A DNA stretch of 64,000 nt from an uncultured Christensenellaceae bacterium (GTDB lineage Bacteria > Bacillota > Clostridia > Christensenellales > UBA3700). The first letter of the stretch is position 1, and every line of letters begins with the position of its first letter. The stretch is from the NCBI GenBank assembly GCA_944381365.1, contig CALWKW010000002.1:190318-254317 (forward strand), in the 5' to 3' direction. The notes under the pieces were generated by a model, which had not been told where the DNA came from, made no database searches, and was given only the letters and a program-made list of their open reading frames with translations. Positions 52,094 to 62,152 of the stretch are shown here, piece after piece. A program made the position numbers and the translations under genes.

Positions 52094-52935
52094 ATATTTT
52101 CTCCTTTAGAATAAAACAGCATTATATCTTCGAGTTTCACAGGTCTGTATTCAAAATTTGCGGGCATAAGTTTTTTTATTGCCAACAAATCCAAGCCATA
52201 ACTTCTTCTCAGAATTTTTACTATTGCATTCTTGTCCAATTCTTTTAAAATTTTTTCTTCTATGCCATAAACAGCATATTTTTCTAAAATTTTATCTTTT
52301 TCTTCGTCCAATTCTATTTTTCCTTTATGCAAATAAACTATATAATCGCATAATTTTTCCAAATCAGATGTAATGTGCGAAGATATTAACACTGATTTTT
52401 TGCCGTCTTGAATATAATCATACAACATTGATAATATTTCATCTCTCACGACAGGATCAAGTCCGCTTGTAGGTTCGTCAAGAATTAAAACATCATTGTC
52501 ATAAGAAAATGCCACTGCCAAAGCGAGCTGCATTTTCATGCCTTTTGAAAATGACTTGATTGATTGTTTTTTAGGCAAATTAAATTTGTTTACATAACTA
52601 TTAAATTTGTCGCTATGCCAAGTAGAATATATATTTTTTAAAACCTTATCTAATGTATTTATATTTAACTCCAAAGGCAATCCCGTATCATCCAACACAA
52701 CCCCTATTTTTTGTCTTTCTGATTTAGAAAGGGTGTTTATTTCTTTCCCTTTAAAAAAGATTTGTCCGCTGTCCGGATGGATTGCATTTATGATTGACTT
52801 AATAATTGTACTTTTTCCTGCTCCGTTTTCTCCTACAAGCCCGACCACTACTCCCTCGGGAATACTGAATGAGATGTTTTTCAAATTAAATTCGCTGTAT
52901 TGTTTGCATACATTTTTTAATTCAACTATTTTCAT
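52090..52935 (-). CDS. ABC transporter ATP-binding protein (YtrB-like)
   Basis: A 281-residue ATPase. Walker A is GLVGENGAGKSTI, signature FSKGMKMQLALA, Walker B VLILDEPTSGLDP and switch SSHITSD. The C-terminal extension ends YRPVKLEDIMLFY. The start is the MKIVELKNV methionine after AGAGG; the frame runs 12 codons upstream into the GntR gene. With the GntR regulator and the permease it forms a Ytr-type exporter, commonly induced by cell-wall antibiotics. Confidence 0.87.
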   Translation of the reverse strand: MKIVELKNVCKQYSEFNLKNISFSIPEGVVVGLVGENGAGKSTIIKSIINAIHPDSGQIFFKGKEINTLSKSERQKIGVVLDDTGLPLELNINTLDKVLKNIYSTWHSDKFNSYVNKFNLPKKQSIKSFSKGMKMQLALAVAFSYDNDVLILDEPTSGLDPVVRDEILSMLYDYIQDGKKSVLISSHITSDLEKLCDYIVYLHKGKIELDEEKDKILEKYAVYGIEEKILKELDKNAIVKILRRSYGLDLLAIKKLMPANFEYRPVKLEDIMLFYSKGENI

Positions 52936-52943
52936 ATTAAATA

Positions 52944-53315
52944 TCAACCTCTGTAAATTAATTTTACGCAATTTATAAATTCTTCTTCGCTAATATTGCA
53001 TCTTTTTGCCAAATCGCTTGCTTTCGATATACATTCTTCCATTTCAGCAAGATTTTTTTCTCTTATAAATTCTTTATTTTTCTCTGCTACAAAACTACCT
53101 TTTCCTACTACAGAATAAATATATCCGTCCCTCTCCAAATCAGCGTATGCCCTTGCCGTTGTAATAACACTTATTCTTAAATCTTTTGCAAGCCCCCTTA
53201 TTGTCGGTAAAGCTTGCCCTTCTTTTAGTGTAGAATCTAAAATCATGTTTTTTATCTGCTCATATATTTGTTCATATAATGACTTATCTGATGTATTTGA
53301 TATAAATATATTCAT
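52944..53315 (-). CDS. GntR-family regulator (YtrA type)
   Basis: A 123-residue regulator: an N-terminal winged helix (LYEQIYEQIKNMILDSTLKE, TIRGLAKDLRISVITTARAY, GSFVAEKN) and a short two-helix tail without a ligand domain, as in the YtrA subfamily. It probably represses its own operon, which continues 8 bp later with the ABC genes. GAGGA lies before the ATG. Confidence 0.9.
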   Translation of the reverse strand: MNIFISNTSDKSLYEQIYEQIKNMILDSTLKEGQALPTIRGLAKDLRISVITTARAYADLERDGYIYSVVGKGSFVAEKNKEFIREKNLAEMEECISKASDLAKRCNISEEEFINCVKLIYRG

Positions 53316-53400
53316 TTTTTCCTCTTTATTGAATTGTATATATTGATTATATACAATATGACATTAAATGTCAATAGATTAATAAAAAAATTTTTAGTTA

Positions 53401-53436
53401 AAAAGACATGACTTTGTCATAAAGTCATGTCTTTTT
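53401..53436. terminator. bidirectional terminator, 15-bp stem
   Basis: AAAAGACATGACTTT (53401-53415) pairs perfectly with AAAGTCATGTCTTTT (53421-53435). On the minus strand it would end the amylase transcript after palindrome copy 6. Confidence 0.85.
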
Positions 53437-53471
53437 ATTAATTATATTATATTTATTCTTTTATCATATAG

Positions 53472-53512
53472 TTATTTATATAATTTAAGCCTTAGGTAAA
53501 TTATATAAATAA
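53472..53512 (+). repeat. dispersed palindrome, copy 6 of 6
   Basis: Perfect 16-nt arms (TTATTTATATAATTTA at 53472-53487, complement at 53497-53512) around AGCCTTAGG. It has the T/A variant in both arms, as copy 3 does. It ends 4 bp from the amylase stop and lies 36 bp from the hairpin at 53401-53435. Confidence 0.9.
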
Positions 53513-53516
53513 GGGC

Positions 53517-55337
53517 TCAACTTACGACAAGCAATATTCTTGCCGAGCAAGGGAGTACAAGTATTTCCTCGTCTTTTTGCAAAACACAATCTTCATACAA
53601 ATCTTTGACCACTTTGTCAAGTATATAGGACTTTTGCGTGTCTGAATTGTTGGCGAGCACTTTGATTGTGCCGTATTTTCCTATTCTCTCCATTACCATC
53701 AAGCCGTCAGGATTATATTCGAAGAATGTGTCTCCGCACAATTCGTCAATATGATTTTTTCTTATTTTTCCCAATTTGCGATAATGCTCCAACAAATCAT
53801 TGTCGATATTATCCCAATCGAGAGTGCGTCTGCAAAGAGGGTCTTCGTATCCTTCCATACCTTGTTCGTCTCCGTAGAATATAGCAGGCACTCCGGGGAG
53901 CATGAATTGAAGCGTGCTTGCAAGCATAAGTCTTTTCTTTGCAATATCGTATGTAGCTTTGTCCATTCGAAAATCTCTGCGATATTCCTTGCTTGTGCCG
54001 TGCATATTTACTCCGCTCAATACGCTCAAAGCTCTTGCGGTATCATGCGAATCTATAAGGTTCATAGTGGCAAGAAGAGACTCTTTGGGATAATTTTCCT
54101 GAATTGTCATTACCGTCTTGGCAAAGGCTCCTCTATCCCCTCCCATGGTGTATGAAAGCACTGCTTCTTTGAAGGGATAATTCATCACGCCGTCAAGCTC
54201 TTCGCCCTGAAAATAATGTCTTCTGTAGCCGTAAGCGATTTTGTTTGACGCATCTTCCCATACTTCGCCGATAAGAAGATTGTCTTCGCAATTTTCTTTG
54301 ACTCTATCTCTTATGTCGCATACAAAATCTTCTCTGAGTTCGTCCACGACATCAAGTCTCCAGCCTTTTACGCCCATCTTTGTCCACTTGTCTATTACTC
54401 CGTCTTTGCCTGCAATCATCTCACGAAAGCCTACTGCTCTCTGACTGACTGTGGGCGTAACGGTAATACCCCACCAACAATGATATCTGTCGGGATAATG
54501 ATAAAAATCAAACCAATCATAATAAGGACTTTCTTTGGACTGATAAGCCCCTAGTGAATCGTAATTGCCGAATTTGTTGAAGTATTTGCTGTCTGCACCC
54601 GTATGATTGAATACGCCGTCAAGCATGATTTTCATGCCTTTTTCGTCTGCTTTTTTTATGAGTTCTGAAAACTTTTTTTCATCTCCCAAAAGCTCGTCAA
54701 GCATCATATAGTCGCCTGTATCGTATCTGTGATTTGAGGACGACTTGAATATGGGCGACAAATATATCAATGTCGTACCGAGGCTTTTTATATAGTCGAG
54801 TTTGTCTATTATACCCTGAAAATTTCCGCCATAAAAGTCATTGGCTCTGAAAACTCCGTCACTGTCTTTGATTGTAACTTCTTCGCCCCATTCTTTGAGC
54901 ACTCCGCCCTTTTTGTCAAAGACTGCGTTTTTGTCTTTGCCCTTACAGAATCTGTCTACAAAGATGTGATATATTATCCCGCCTTTTATCCAATCGGGAG
55001 TCTTATATCCTTTTTTGTATATAGTAAACTGATAACATTTGCCGTCATCGTCCTTGACTATGTCGCCTTGCTCGGTGTGGAATACAAACTTATACCAATA
55101 AAGTCCGACTTTGTTTATGTTGATATGAGCGATAAATTCGCTTTCATCTCCTCTTTTGCAAGAAAAAGCCATGTTAAAAACATAGGGCATCTCTCGTCCG
55201 TCTTCATAGACCGCTAAGTCCACAGAATTGATATAAATTCCGTCCTTTGCAAATATTCTGAAAGTCATTTCTCTGTCCTGCTCGACACATCCGAAAGGAT
55301 ATTTGCACGCAGGATTTTTGCTGTCAAAATAAATCAT
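53517..55337 (-). CDS. GH13 alpha-amylase-family enzyme (neopullulanase/maltogenic-type)
   Basis: A 606-residue cytoplasmic enzyme (no signal peptide) with an N-terminal beta domain of the CBM34 type and a (beta/alpha)8 barrel. The four GH13 blocks are visible: DGVFNHTG (I), GWRLDVVDEL with the nucleophile aspartate (II), LIGEVWED with the acid glutamate (III) and LIDSHDTARAL (IV). It likely splits alpha-1,4 and possibly alpha-1,6 bonds in maltodextrins from glycogen. The start is the MIYFDSK methionine after CGGAGTGG. It follows glgP beyond a terminator. Confidence 0.9.
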   Translation of the reverse strand: MIYFDSKNPACKYPFGCVEQDREMTFRIFAKDGIYINSVDLAVYEDGREMPYVFNMAFSCKRGDESEFIAHININKVGLYWYKFVFHTEQGDIVKDDDGKCYQFTIYKKGYKTPDWIKGGIIYHIFVDRFCKGKDKNAVFDKKGGVLKEWGEEVTIKDSDGVFRANDFYGGNFQGIIDKLDYIKSLGTTLIYLSPIFKSSSNHRYDTGDYMMLDELLGDEKKFSELIKKADEKGMKIMLDGVFNHTGADSKYFNKFGNYDSLGAYQSKESPYYDWFDFYHYPDRYHCWWGITVTPTVSQRAVGFREMIAGKDGVIDKWTKMGVKGWRLDVVDELREDFVCDIRDRVKENCEDNLLIGEVWEDASNKIAYGYRRHYFQGEELDGVMNYPFKEAVLSYTMGGDRGAFAKTVMTIQENYPKESLLATMNLIDSHDTARALSVLSGVNMHGTSKEYRRDFRMDKATYDIAKKRLMLASTLQFMLPGVPAIFYGDEQGMEGYEDPLCRRTLDWDNIDNDLLEHYRKLGKIRKNHIDELCGDTFFEYNPDGLMVMERIGKYGTIKVLANNSDTQKSYILDKVVKDLYEDCVLQKDEEILVLPCSARILLVVS

Positions 55338-55438
55338 AATACCACTCCGCTCTAGGTTTTGTACCCGATAAATACAATTTATTATACGATATTTTGATAT
55401 CGCTTGCAAGGCTTTGAGAAGTCAAAACTTCTTTATCA

Positions 55439-55469
55439 AAAAAGCCCTGTCTTTTTGACAAGGCTTTTT
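55439..55469 (-). terminator. terminator of the glg operon
   Basis: Minus strand AAAAAGCCTTGTC pairs with GACAGGGCTTTTT (one wobble), 5-nt loop, right after the glgP stop and before the amylase gene. Confidence 0.8.
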
Positions 55470-55479
55470 GCAATTCATG

Positions 55480-57942
55480 TTATTTAGAAGATTTTGCTGA
55501 TTTTTTGATTGTCTTTTCCTTGTCGACTTTTGCCTTTGACGAATAATCGACAGGTTTCATCTTCCAAATTCTGTCGGCATATTCTTTTACGCTTCTGTCA
55601 GAAGAGAAGAAACCGGCATTAGCGGTATTGAGCAAGCTCATCTTTGCCCAAGCATATTTATCTCTGTATGCCTTATCGAGGCTATCCTGACAATCGCAGT
55701 ATGACTGGAAGTCTGCAAGCACTTTGTAAGTGTCGCTGGAGATAAGGCTGTCGGCAATTTCGCCGTAGTTGACTCCCGCAATGCCTCCTCTCAAGCCATC
55801 GATGACAGCCTTGATGCGAGGATTGGAGTTGTAATACTCACGAGGATTATAGCCTTTGCGATTGAGCTCGTTTATTTCATTTGCAAGCATACCGAAAATA
55901 AAGATATTTTCCTTGCCTACATTTTCATAAATCTCGATATTCGCTCCGTCCATAGTACCCATTGTCACGGCACCGTTTATCATAAACTTCATGTTGCCTG
56001 TACCGCTTGCTTCTTTGCCTGCTATGGAAATCTGCTCGGATACATCAGATGCGGGCATGATTATTTCTGCAAGAGTGACTCTGTAATTTTCAATATAGAC
56101 TACTTTTATCTTGCCGTTGATATCGGGATCGTTGTTGATAAGATCACCCAAAGAATGGATAAGTCTTATTATCTGCTTTGCCATATAATAGCTGGGAGCA
56201 GCTTTTGCACCGAAAATGAATGTACGAGGCGTGATGTCGAGGTCGGGATTTTGCTTGAGTCTGTAATACAAATCGAGAATATGCAAAGCATTGAGAAGCT
56301 GACGCTTGTATTCGTGCAATCTCTTTACCTGAACATCGAAGATAGAATCGGGATTTACTTCGATACCATTTGCCTCTTTAATATATTCGGCAAGTCTTAC
56401 CTTGTTGGCTCTCTTGATATCCATAATCTTGTCGAGCACTTTTTTGTCTTCTGAATATTTTGCAAGGTCTTTGAGCTTGTCGGCATCCTGCTTGAAATCG
56501 TCCCCTATAAGCTTAGAGATATAATCGCTGAGCAAAGGATTGGATTGACAAAGCCATCTTCTGTAAGTAATACCGTTTGTCACATTGGTGAAAATCTCGG
56601 GATGCATATTGTAATAATCTCTGAAAACTTCGTCTTTGAGAATCTGTGAGTGCAAAGCCGAAACGCCGTTTACGGTATGAGAAGCGGCAAGACAGAGATT
56701 TGCCATTTTTACCTGACCGTTTGAAAGAATGGCATTGTATTCTACCTTGCGATAATCATTGGGATAGAATGCCCAAAGCTCGTCAGTAAATCTTCTGTTT
56801 ATTTCGCATACAATCTGATAAATTCTGGGCAAAAGTTGTCTGAACAATCCCTCAGGCCACTTTTCGAGAGCTTCTGCCATAACGGTATGATTTGTATAAG
56901 AAATAGTACGCTTTACAATATCCCATGCCTTTTCCCAGCTGAAGCCGTATTCATCGAGGAGCAATCTCATAAGCTCGGGAATACACAAAGTGGGGTGAGT
57001 ATCGTTGATATGAATAGCAACTTTATCGGGCAAGGACTCAAGTGTCTTATAATCCTTGAGATGTTTTTTGAGAATAGATTGGATAGATGCCGAAACAAAG
57101 AAATATTGCTGTTTAAGTCTGAGCATCTTTCCTTCCTGATGGTGGTCTGCGGGATAAAGCACCTTACAAATACTTTCTGCAAGAGCTTTTTGCTCCAATG
57201 ACTTGACATACTCGCCTTCTGCAAACAACTTCATATCGAAGTCCACAGGAGCTTTTGCCGTCCAAAGTCTCAATTTGTTTACGGCAGGAACATTGTATCC
57301 GCTGATATTCATGTCATAGGGAATAGCTTCTACGGTATAGCAGTCTTTTTGGTCGACATAAAGTCTGTCCTGCTCCCATCTTTCTTCTATTCTACCGCCG
57401 AATTTTACGGTAAATGTGTCTTCCATACGAGGAGATAACCATACATCGCCGTTTTCCAGCCACTCGTCAGGATATTCTACCTGCCAGCCGTTTTCTATTT
57501 TTTGCTTGAAAATACCATAGTCGTATCTGATGGAAAAACCGCTTGCCACATAATTAAGGTTTGTGAGCGACTCCATATATGCTGCCGCAAGTCTGCCGAG
57601 ACCGCCGTTTCCAAGGCCTGCGTCAGGCTCGATTGCGTACATATCTTCTATATTATAACCGAGTTCTTTGCAGATATCGTCAAACTCTTGTGTCAATCCA
57701 AGATTGAAAAGATGGTTTTTAAGGGATCTGCCCAGCAAAAATTCCATTGACATATAGTAGACTTGCTTTGCTTTCTGCTCCAATCTCTTGTGCTTGAAGT
57801 CAAGTCTTTTGTCGGTAAGAATGTCTCTTACAGTCATACATATAGCTCTGTATAGCTGCGTCTTGCTGGCATTCTCGATAGTGCGTCCGAAATAAGTCTG
57901 GCACTTGAGTGCCACCATTTTTTTAAGCTCTTTGTTGTCCAT
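55480..57942 (-). CDS. glgP: glycogen/maltodextrin phosphorylase
   Basis: An 820-residue GT35 enzyme that releases glucose-1-phosphate from glycogen. Conserved parts are YYMSMEFLLGRSL, GNGGLGRLAAAYMES and VKRLHEYKRQLLN, and the PLP lysine lies in EASGTGNMKFMINGA. The start is the MDNKEL methionine, because GGAG lies nine bases upstream of it; an in-frame ATG five codons earlier has no site. The tail (SSKAKVDKEKTIKKSAKSSK) is short and basic. Confidence 0.94.
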   Translation of the reverse strand: MDNKELKKMVALKCQTYFGRTIENASKTQLYRAICMTVRDILTDKRLDFKHKRLEQKAKQVYYMSMEFLLGRSLKNHLFNLGLTQEFDDICKELGYNIEDMYAIEPDAGLGNGGLGRLAAAYMESLTNLNYVASGFSIRYDYGIFKQKIENGWQVEYPDEWLENGDVWLSPRMEDTFTVKFGGRIEERWEQDRLYVDQKDCYTVEAIPYDMNISGYNVPAVNKLRLWTAKAPVDFDMKLFAEGEYVKSLEQKALAESICKVLYPADHHQEGKMLRLKQQYFFVSASIQSILKKHLKDYKTLESLPDKVAIHINDTHPTLCIPELMRLLLDEYGFSWEKAWDIVKRTISYTNHTVMAEALEKWPEGLFRQLLPRIYQIVCEINRRFTDELWAFYPNDYRKVEYNAILSNGQVKMANLCLAASHTVNGVSALHSQILKDEVFRDYYNMHPEIFTNVTNGITYRRWLCQSNPLLSDYISKLIGDDFKQDADKLKDLAKYSEDKKVLDKIMDIKRANKVRLAEYIKEANGIEVNPDSIFDVQVKRLHEYKRQLLNALHILDLYYRLKQNPDLDITPRTFIFGAKAAPSYYMAKQIIRLIHSLGDLINNDPDINGKIKVVYIENYRVTLAEIIMPASDVSEQISIAGKEASGTGNMKFMINGAVTMGTMDGANIEIYENVGKENIFIFGMLANEINELNRKGYNPREYYNSNPRIKAVIDGLRGGIAGVNYGEIADSLISSDTYKVLADFQSYCDCQDSLDKAYRDKYAWAKMSLLNTANAGFFSSDRSVKEYADRIWKMKPVDYSSKAKVDKEKTIKKSAKSSK

Positions 57943-58139
57943 TGGCTTTTTCTCCATAAAAATCGTGGATTTTGTCCTAAATTTGTCCGCTTCAGGGACA
58001 TCCCCAAAGCGGATTGAAAATTTTAGCTATTAAAATTATATCATATATTTTGATTTTTAGCTACATAAAATCAAATTTTTAACTATTTTTTTATAATAAA
58101 TTAATATTTTATAAATTTTTGACTGCTTTTTTGTATTAT

Positions 58140-59711
58140 TTACAACTGTTTGTACAATTCTATATATCTCTTGGATATATTTTCCCAGCTGAAATCCTGC
58201 GACATAGCATTTGAAACGATCTTTTTCCAATCTTCCTTATAGTCTCTATACATACCTACCGCTCTTTCTACCGCATTGAGCAAATCATAGGCATTGTATG
58301 AATAGAAAGTAAAGCCCGTTCCCTTGCCTGTGGTATGGTCATAAGGTATTACGGTATCTTTGAGACCGCCTGTTTCTCTTACGATAGGCAATGAGCCATA
58401 ACGCATTGCTATCATCTGACTCAAGCCGCAAGGCTCAAACTTCGAAGGCATCAAAAACATATCGCTTGCACAATAAATCTTGCTTGCCAAGTCGTTTGAG
58501 AATGTGATAAGACCTCTCAAATTGCTGGGATATCTCGACTGAGCAATTCTGAGCATATCTTCATAATAGCAATCGCCCGTACCGAGCACTACAAGCTGTA
58601 CACCCATATCGAGAATTCTCGTGAGTACGGGGGACAACAAATCCAATCCTTTTTGATGAGTAAGTCTTCCGACCATACCTATCATAGGAATATCCTCGCC
58701 CTGAGGCAAGCTGAGAAGCTCTTGCAATTCAAGCTTATTTTTTACCTTATCGGATATAGTGGACAAATCATAATTTTTGAAAGCGAATTTGTCTGTCTTG
58801 GGGTTGTAAGCATTTGTATCTATACCGTTTATTATGCCCGACAACTTAAATTGTCTGTTGATAAGAATATTGTTCATTCCATAACCGTAATAAGGATTGA
58901 GAATTTCCTGAGCATAGGTATTGGATACCGTGGTCACCTTGTTGGCTCTTTCTATACCGCCTTTCATATAGTTTACATCGCCGGAATAATCGACATATTC
59001 TCTTGCCCAATCGGGTAAGCCTAGCACATCGCCTGACATATATCCGCTGTATCTTCCCTGAAATTCGATATTGTGTATCGTGAATACTGTCTTGATATAC
59101 TTGTAAGTTTCGTCCTCACGATAGAATACATCCAAAAATACGGGGATAAGAGCCGTCTGCCAATCGTTTGAATGAATGATGTCGGGGACAAATCCTTCCA
59201 TGAGCTTTATGCACTCTATTATTGCCTTTGAGAAAAATGCAAATCTTTCGCCATCGTCATAATAGCCGTAAAGTCCGCTTCTTTTGAAATAATATTCGTT
59301 GTCGATAAAATAATATGTTACGCCGTTGTAAACAGTCTTGAACAATCCGCAATACTGATATCTCCATGAAAGCTGCACATATATATTGCCTACAAATTCA
59401 AACTTTTCTCTGTATTCGCTCTTTATGTCCATATAAAGAGGCAAAATAACTCTGCAATCTGCTCCGCTTTCTACCAAAGCTTTGGGCAAAGCTCCCGCTA
59501 CATCCGCAAGTCCGCCCGTCTTGATAAAAGGCACCGCCTCGGATGTGGCAAACAAAATTTTCTTTGCAAAATTCTTATCGCTTGCGGCAGAATTCAAAGC
59601 ATAGTTTTGTTCTGTCGATTTACTTATTTTTTGTTCTTTTGCTTCAGCTTGCATCTTTTGAGTCTTTGCTGAAGTCTTTTTTGTCTCGGTCTTGTTGGTC
59701 TTTGTCGCCAA
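58140..59711 (-). CDS. glgA: glycogen synthase with a charged N-terminal extension
   Basis: A 523-residue GT5 enzyme using ADP-glucose. The catalytic core starts near residue 50 (KKILFATSEAVPFIKTGGLADV, with the ADP-glucose KTGGL), and the C-terminal RFEPCGLSQMIAMRYG-like segment reads KFEPCGLSQMIAMRYG. The first ~50 residues are T/K/E/S-rich and not part of the usual family. The start is a TTG codon, supported by AAGGAGG nine bases before it. It is 29 bp after glgD. Confidence 0.93.
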   Translation of the reverse strand: MATKTNKTETKKTSAKTQKMQAEAKEQKISKSTEQNYALNSAASDKNFAKKILFATSEAVPFIKTGGLADVAGALPKALVESGADCRVILPLYMDIKSEYREKFEFVGNIYVQLSWRYQYCGLFKTVYNGVTYYFIDNEYYFKRSGLYGYYDDGERFAFFSKAIIECIKLMEGFVPDIIHSNDWQTALIPVFLDVFYREDETYKYIKTVFTIHNIEFQGRYSGYMSGDVLGLPDWAREYVDYSGDVNYMKGGIERANKVTTVSNTYAQEILNPYYGYGMNNILINRQFKLSGIINGIDTNAYNPKTDKFAFKNYDLSTISDKVKNKLELQELLSLPQGEDIPMIGMVGRLTHQKGLDLLSPVLTRILDMGVQLVVLGTGDCYYEDMLRIAQSRYPSNLRGLITFSNDLASKIYCASDMFLMPSKFEPCGLSQMIAMRYGSLPIVRETGGLKDTVIPYDHTTGKGTGFTFYSYNAYDLLNAVERAVGMYRDYKEDWKKIVSNAMSQDFSWENISKRYIELYKQL

Positions 59712-59740
59712 AGTACACCTCCTTCGACCTATAAATAGGT

Positions 59741-60853
59741 CTATACTGTTTTATTTTTAACCACTACGACAGGATAATTTTCTGAGCCGCTCAATGACTT
59801 GTCTTCTGTCACGGTTACATCCTTATCTGTAATGGCATAATTGAGTCTGGAGCCTTTCATTATATGTCCGCCCTCCATGACTATACTGTCTTTTATGACT
59901 GCCCCTTCTTCGACTATTACGCCACGGAAGAGGATAGAATTTTCTACTTTGCCGTTTATTTTGCAGCCGTCAGCTATCAAAGAATTGACTACCTTCGCTC
60001 CCTCGCAATATCTTGTGGGAACGCTGTCCTTTACCTTTGTAAACACTTTGCCTACGCTGTAAAACAAGCTGTTTCGGATATCGTTGTCCAAAATCGCCAT
60101 ACTCTCATTGTAATATGATTTGACATCATCGATAATAGAGGCATGACCTTTTACCTTGTAAGCATAAATTTTCAGCTTATCGATATTTGCCTGAAGGATA
60201 TCTTTTTCGAGGTCGATTCTGCCTCTTTCGTAGTTTTCTGTGATAAGAGCCATAAGCTGTTCTCTTTTGAAAATATAACAATTTAATGCTATTTCACATT
60301 CATGATTGCTTGCCGTACGGGTAATTCTCATGCCCGTCACTCTGCCGTTTTTGTCACTGTCTACAAGTACTCTCTTGGAAGTGGTAGGGTTCGCCATATA
60401 AGTAAGCATTGTTATGTCAGCACCGTTTTTGACATGCTCTTCATACACTTCGTCAAAATCTATGCTTGCGATAATGTTGCTGTTTGTGACAATGACATAC
60501 TCGTCATTTGAGTTTTCGATATAATCGAGTATGCCGTACAAAGCCTCGATTTTTCCTTTGAATACATTGTGAGATGTATTGGAAGCATAGGGAGGAAAAA
60601 CCGCTATACCGCTGTTTTTTCTGTTGAGATCCCAATCTCTACCCATTCGGATATGGTCCATAAGGGAAGAATAGTTGCTTCTCGTGATAATGCCTATTGT
60701 GGTAATGCTGCTGTTGACGAGGTTGGAAAGCGTAAAGTCAATACATCTGTACCTTCCGCAGAAAGGCAATGACGCTGTCGTACGATGCAATGTAAGCTCG
60801 TTTAGCTTTGACTCTGTGTCGCTTGCAAAAATAATACTCATTGCGTTGTTCAT
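59741..60853 (-). CDS. glgD: GlgD, ADP-glucose pyrophosphorylase regulatory subunit
   Basis: A 370-residue GlgC paralogue. It aligns over its whole length (RCIDFTLSNLVNSSITTIGI, NRKNSGIAVFPPYASN), but the nucleotide loop GGxGxRL is replaced by FASDTESKLNEL, so it cannot carry out catalysis alone. It pairs with GlgC as in Firmicutes. The gene lies 13 bp after glgC. Confidence 0.93.
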   Translation of the reverse strand: MNNAMSIIFASDTESKLNELTLHRTTASLPFCGRYRCIDFTLSNLVNSSITTIGIITRSNYSSLMDHIRMGRDWDLNRKNSGIAVFPPYASNTSHNVFKGKIEALYGILDYIENSNDEYVIVTNSNIIASIDFDEVYEEHVKNGADITMLTYMANPTTSKRVLVDSDKNGRVTGMRITRTASNHECEIALNCYIFKREQLMALITENYERGRIDLEKDILQANIDKLKIYAYKVKGHASIIDDVKSYYNESMAILDNDIRNSLFYSVGKVFTKVKDSVPTRYCEGAKVVNSLIADGCKINGKVENSILFRGVIVEEGAVIKDSIVMEGGHIMKGSRLNYAITDKDVTVTEDKSLSGSENYPVVVVKNKTV

Positions 60854-60866
60854 ATCATCTTCCTCC

Positions 60867-62060
60867 TCAATCTACCATGGCTTTTACGGGTACTACCGTA
60901 TTGGGTTTTACTTTTGCGTTTGGTCCTACTACGGTGATTTGCCATTGTCCGTCTACCATGCCGTCCTGTCTGGCACCGACCACTGCGTTTTCGCCTACTA
61001 CCGCATTGTTTCCGACAATAGCATACTTGACTACCGCACCCTTGCAAATCTTAGCATTGGGCATAATCGTACTGTCTTCTACTATTGCTCCTTCGCAAAT
61101 CTCCACGCCCGTGGACAATACGCTGTCAGACACCTTGCCGTTTATCTTGCAGCCTTCTGTGACAAGCGAATTTCTTATCACGGCTTCACTTCCTACATAA
61201 TGAGGCGGCTCTGCCGTATTTCTTGCATAAATCTTCCAGCTGCTGTCATCGAGGTTGATGCCCTTGTTGTCATTGAGTACATCCATATTTGCTTCCCAAA
61301 GAGAAGATATGGTACCTACATCCTTCCAATATCCCGAAAACTTGTAAGCAAACAGCTTTTGTCCGTCCTTGAGCATATTGGGTATAATATTCTTTCCGAA
61401 ATCATTGCTGGAAGTCTTGTCGTTTTCGTCCTCGATAAGATATTTTCTGAGTTTTGCCCAATTGAAGATATAAATACCCATGGACGCATTCGTGCTCTTG
61501 GGCTTTTTGGGCTTCTCTTCAAATTCATATACGGAGTTGTCCTCATTGGTATTCATTATGCCGAATCTGGACGCCTCTTCCAACGAAACATTGATTACTG
61601 CGATTGTACAATCCGCACCTTTTTCCTTGTGATATTCGAGCATCTGCGAATAATCCATTTTGTAGATATGGTCGCCTGACAGAATAAGCACATATTCAGG
61701 AGAAAACTTGTCCACAAATTCTATGTTCTGATAAATAGCGTTTGCAGTGCCCTTATACCAATCCGAAGTCTCGCCTTTCATATAAGGAGGCAAGACAAAT
61801 ACGCCGCCGTTGAGTCTGTCCAAATCCCAAGGCTGGCCGTTGCCGATATACTGGTTGAGGTCAAAGGGCTTGTACTGAGTGAGTACGCCTATCGTATCGA
61901 TATTTGAATTGATACAGTTGGAGAGCGGAAAGTCTATAATTCTGTACTTACCGCCAAACGATACTGCCGGTTTTGCCAAATCTCTGGTCAAAGAATATAA
62001 TCTTGTTCCCTGTCCGCCTGCCAAAAGCATAGCAATACATTCTTTTTTGTTTGTATACAT
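60867..62060 (-). CDS. glgC: glucose-1-phosphate adenylyltransferase
   Basis: A 397-residue enzyme that makes ADP-glucose, the committed step of glycogen synthesis. [15 protein letters not shown] is the nucleotide loop; [31 protein letters not shown] and [10 protein letters not shown] follow, and the C-terminal left-handed beta helix is visible as hexapeptide repeats. GGAGG lies before the ATG. Confidence 0.95.
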   Translation of the reverse strand: MYTNKKECIAMLLAGGQGTRLYSLTRDLAKPAVSFGGKYRIIDFPLSNCINSNIDTIGVLTQYKPFDLNQYIGNGQPWDLDRLNGGVFVLPPYMKGETSDWYKGTANAIYQNIEFVDKFSPEYVLILSGDHIYKMDYSQMLEYHKEKGADCTIAVINVSLEEASRFGIMNTNEDNSVYEFEEKPKKPKSTNASMGIYIFNWAKLRKYLIEDENDKTSSNDFGKNIIPNMLKDGQKLFAYKFSGYWKDVGTISSLWEANMDVLNDNKGINLDDSSWKIYARNTAEPPHYVGSEAVIRNSLVTEGCKINGKVSDSVLSTGVEICEGAIVEDSTIMPNAKICKGAVVKYAIVGNNAVVGENAVVGARQDGMVDGQWQITVVGPNAKVKPNTVVPVKAMVD

Positions 62061-62152
62061 TTTTCCTCCTTAATATGCTTGCAAATTTATTCGCATTATT
62101 ATATTTTGCAAGCTCGAAAATTATACCTTTTATAAATTATAAATTATAAATT

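Noticed and set aside
531..53512. The dispersed palindromes as parS or ter sites or as ordinary terminators
   Set aside because: They do not match the parS consensus, the arms are AT-rich without a GC stem, and separate true terminators lie nearby.
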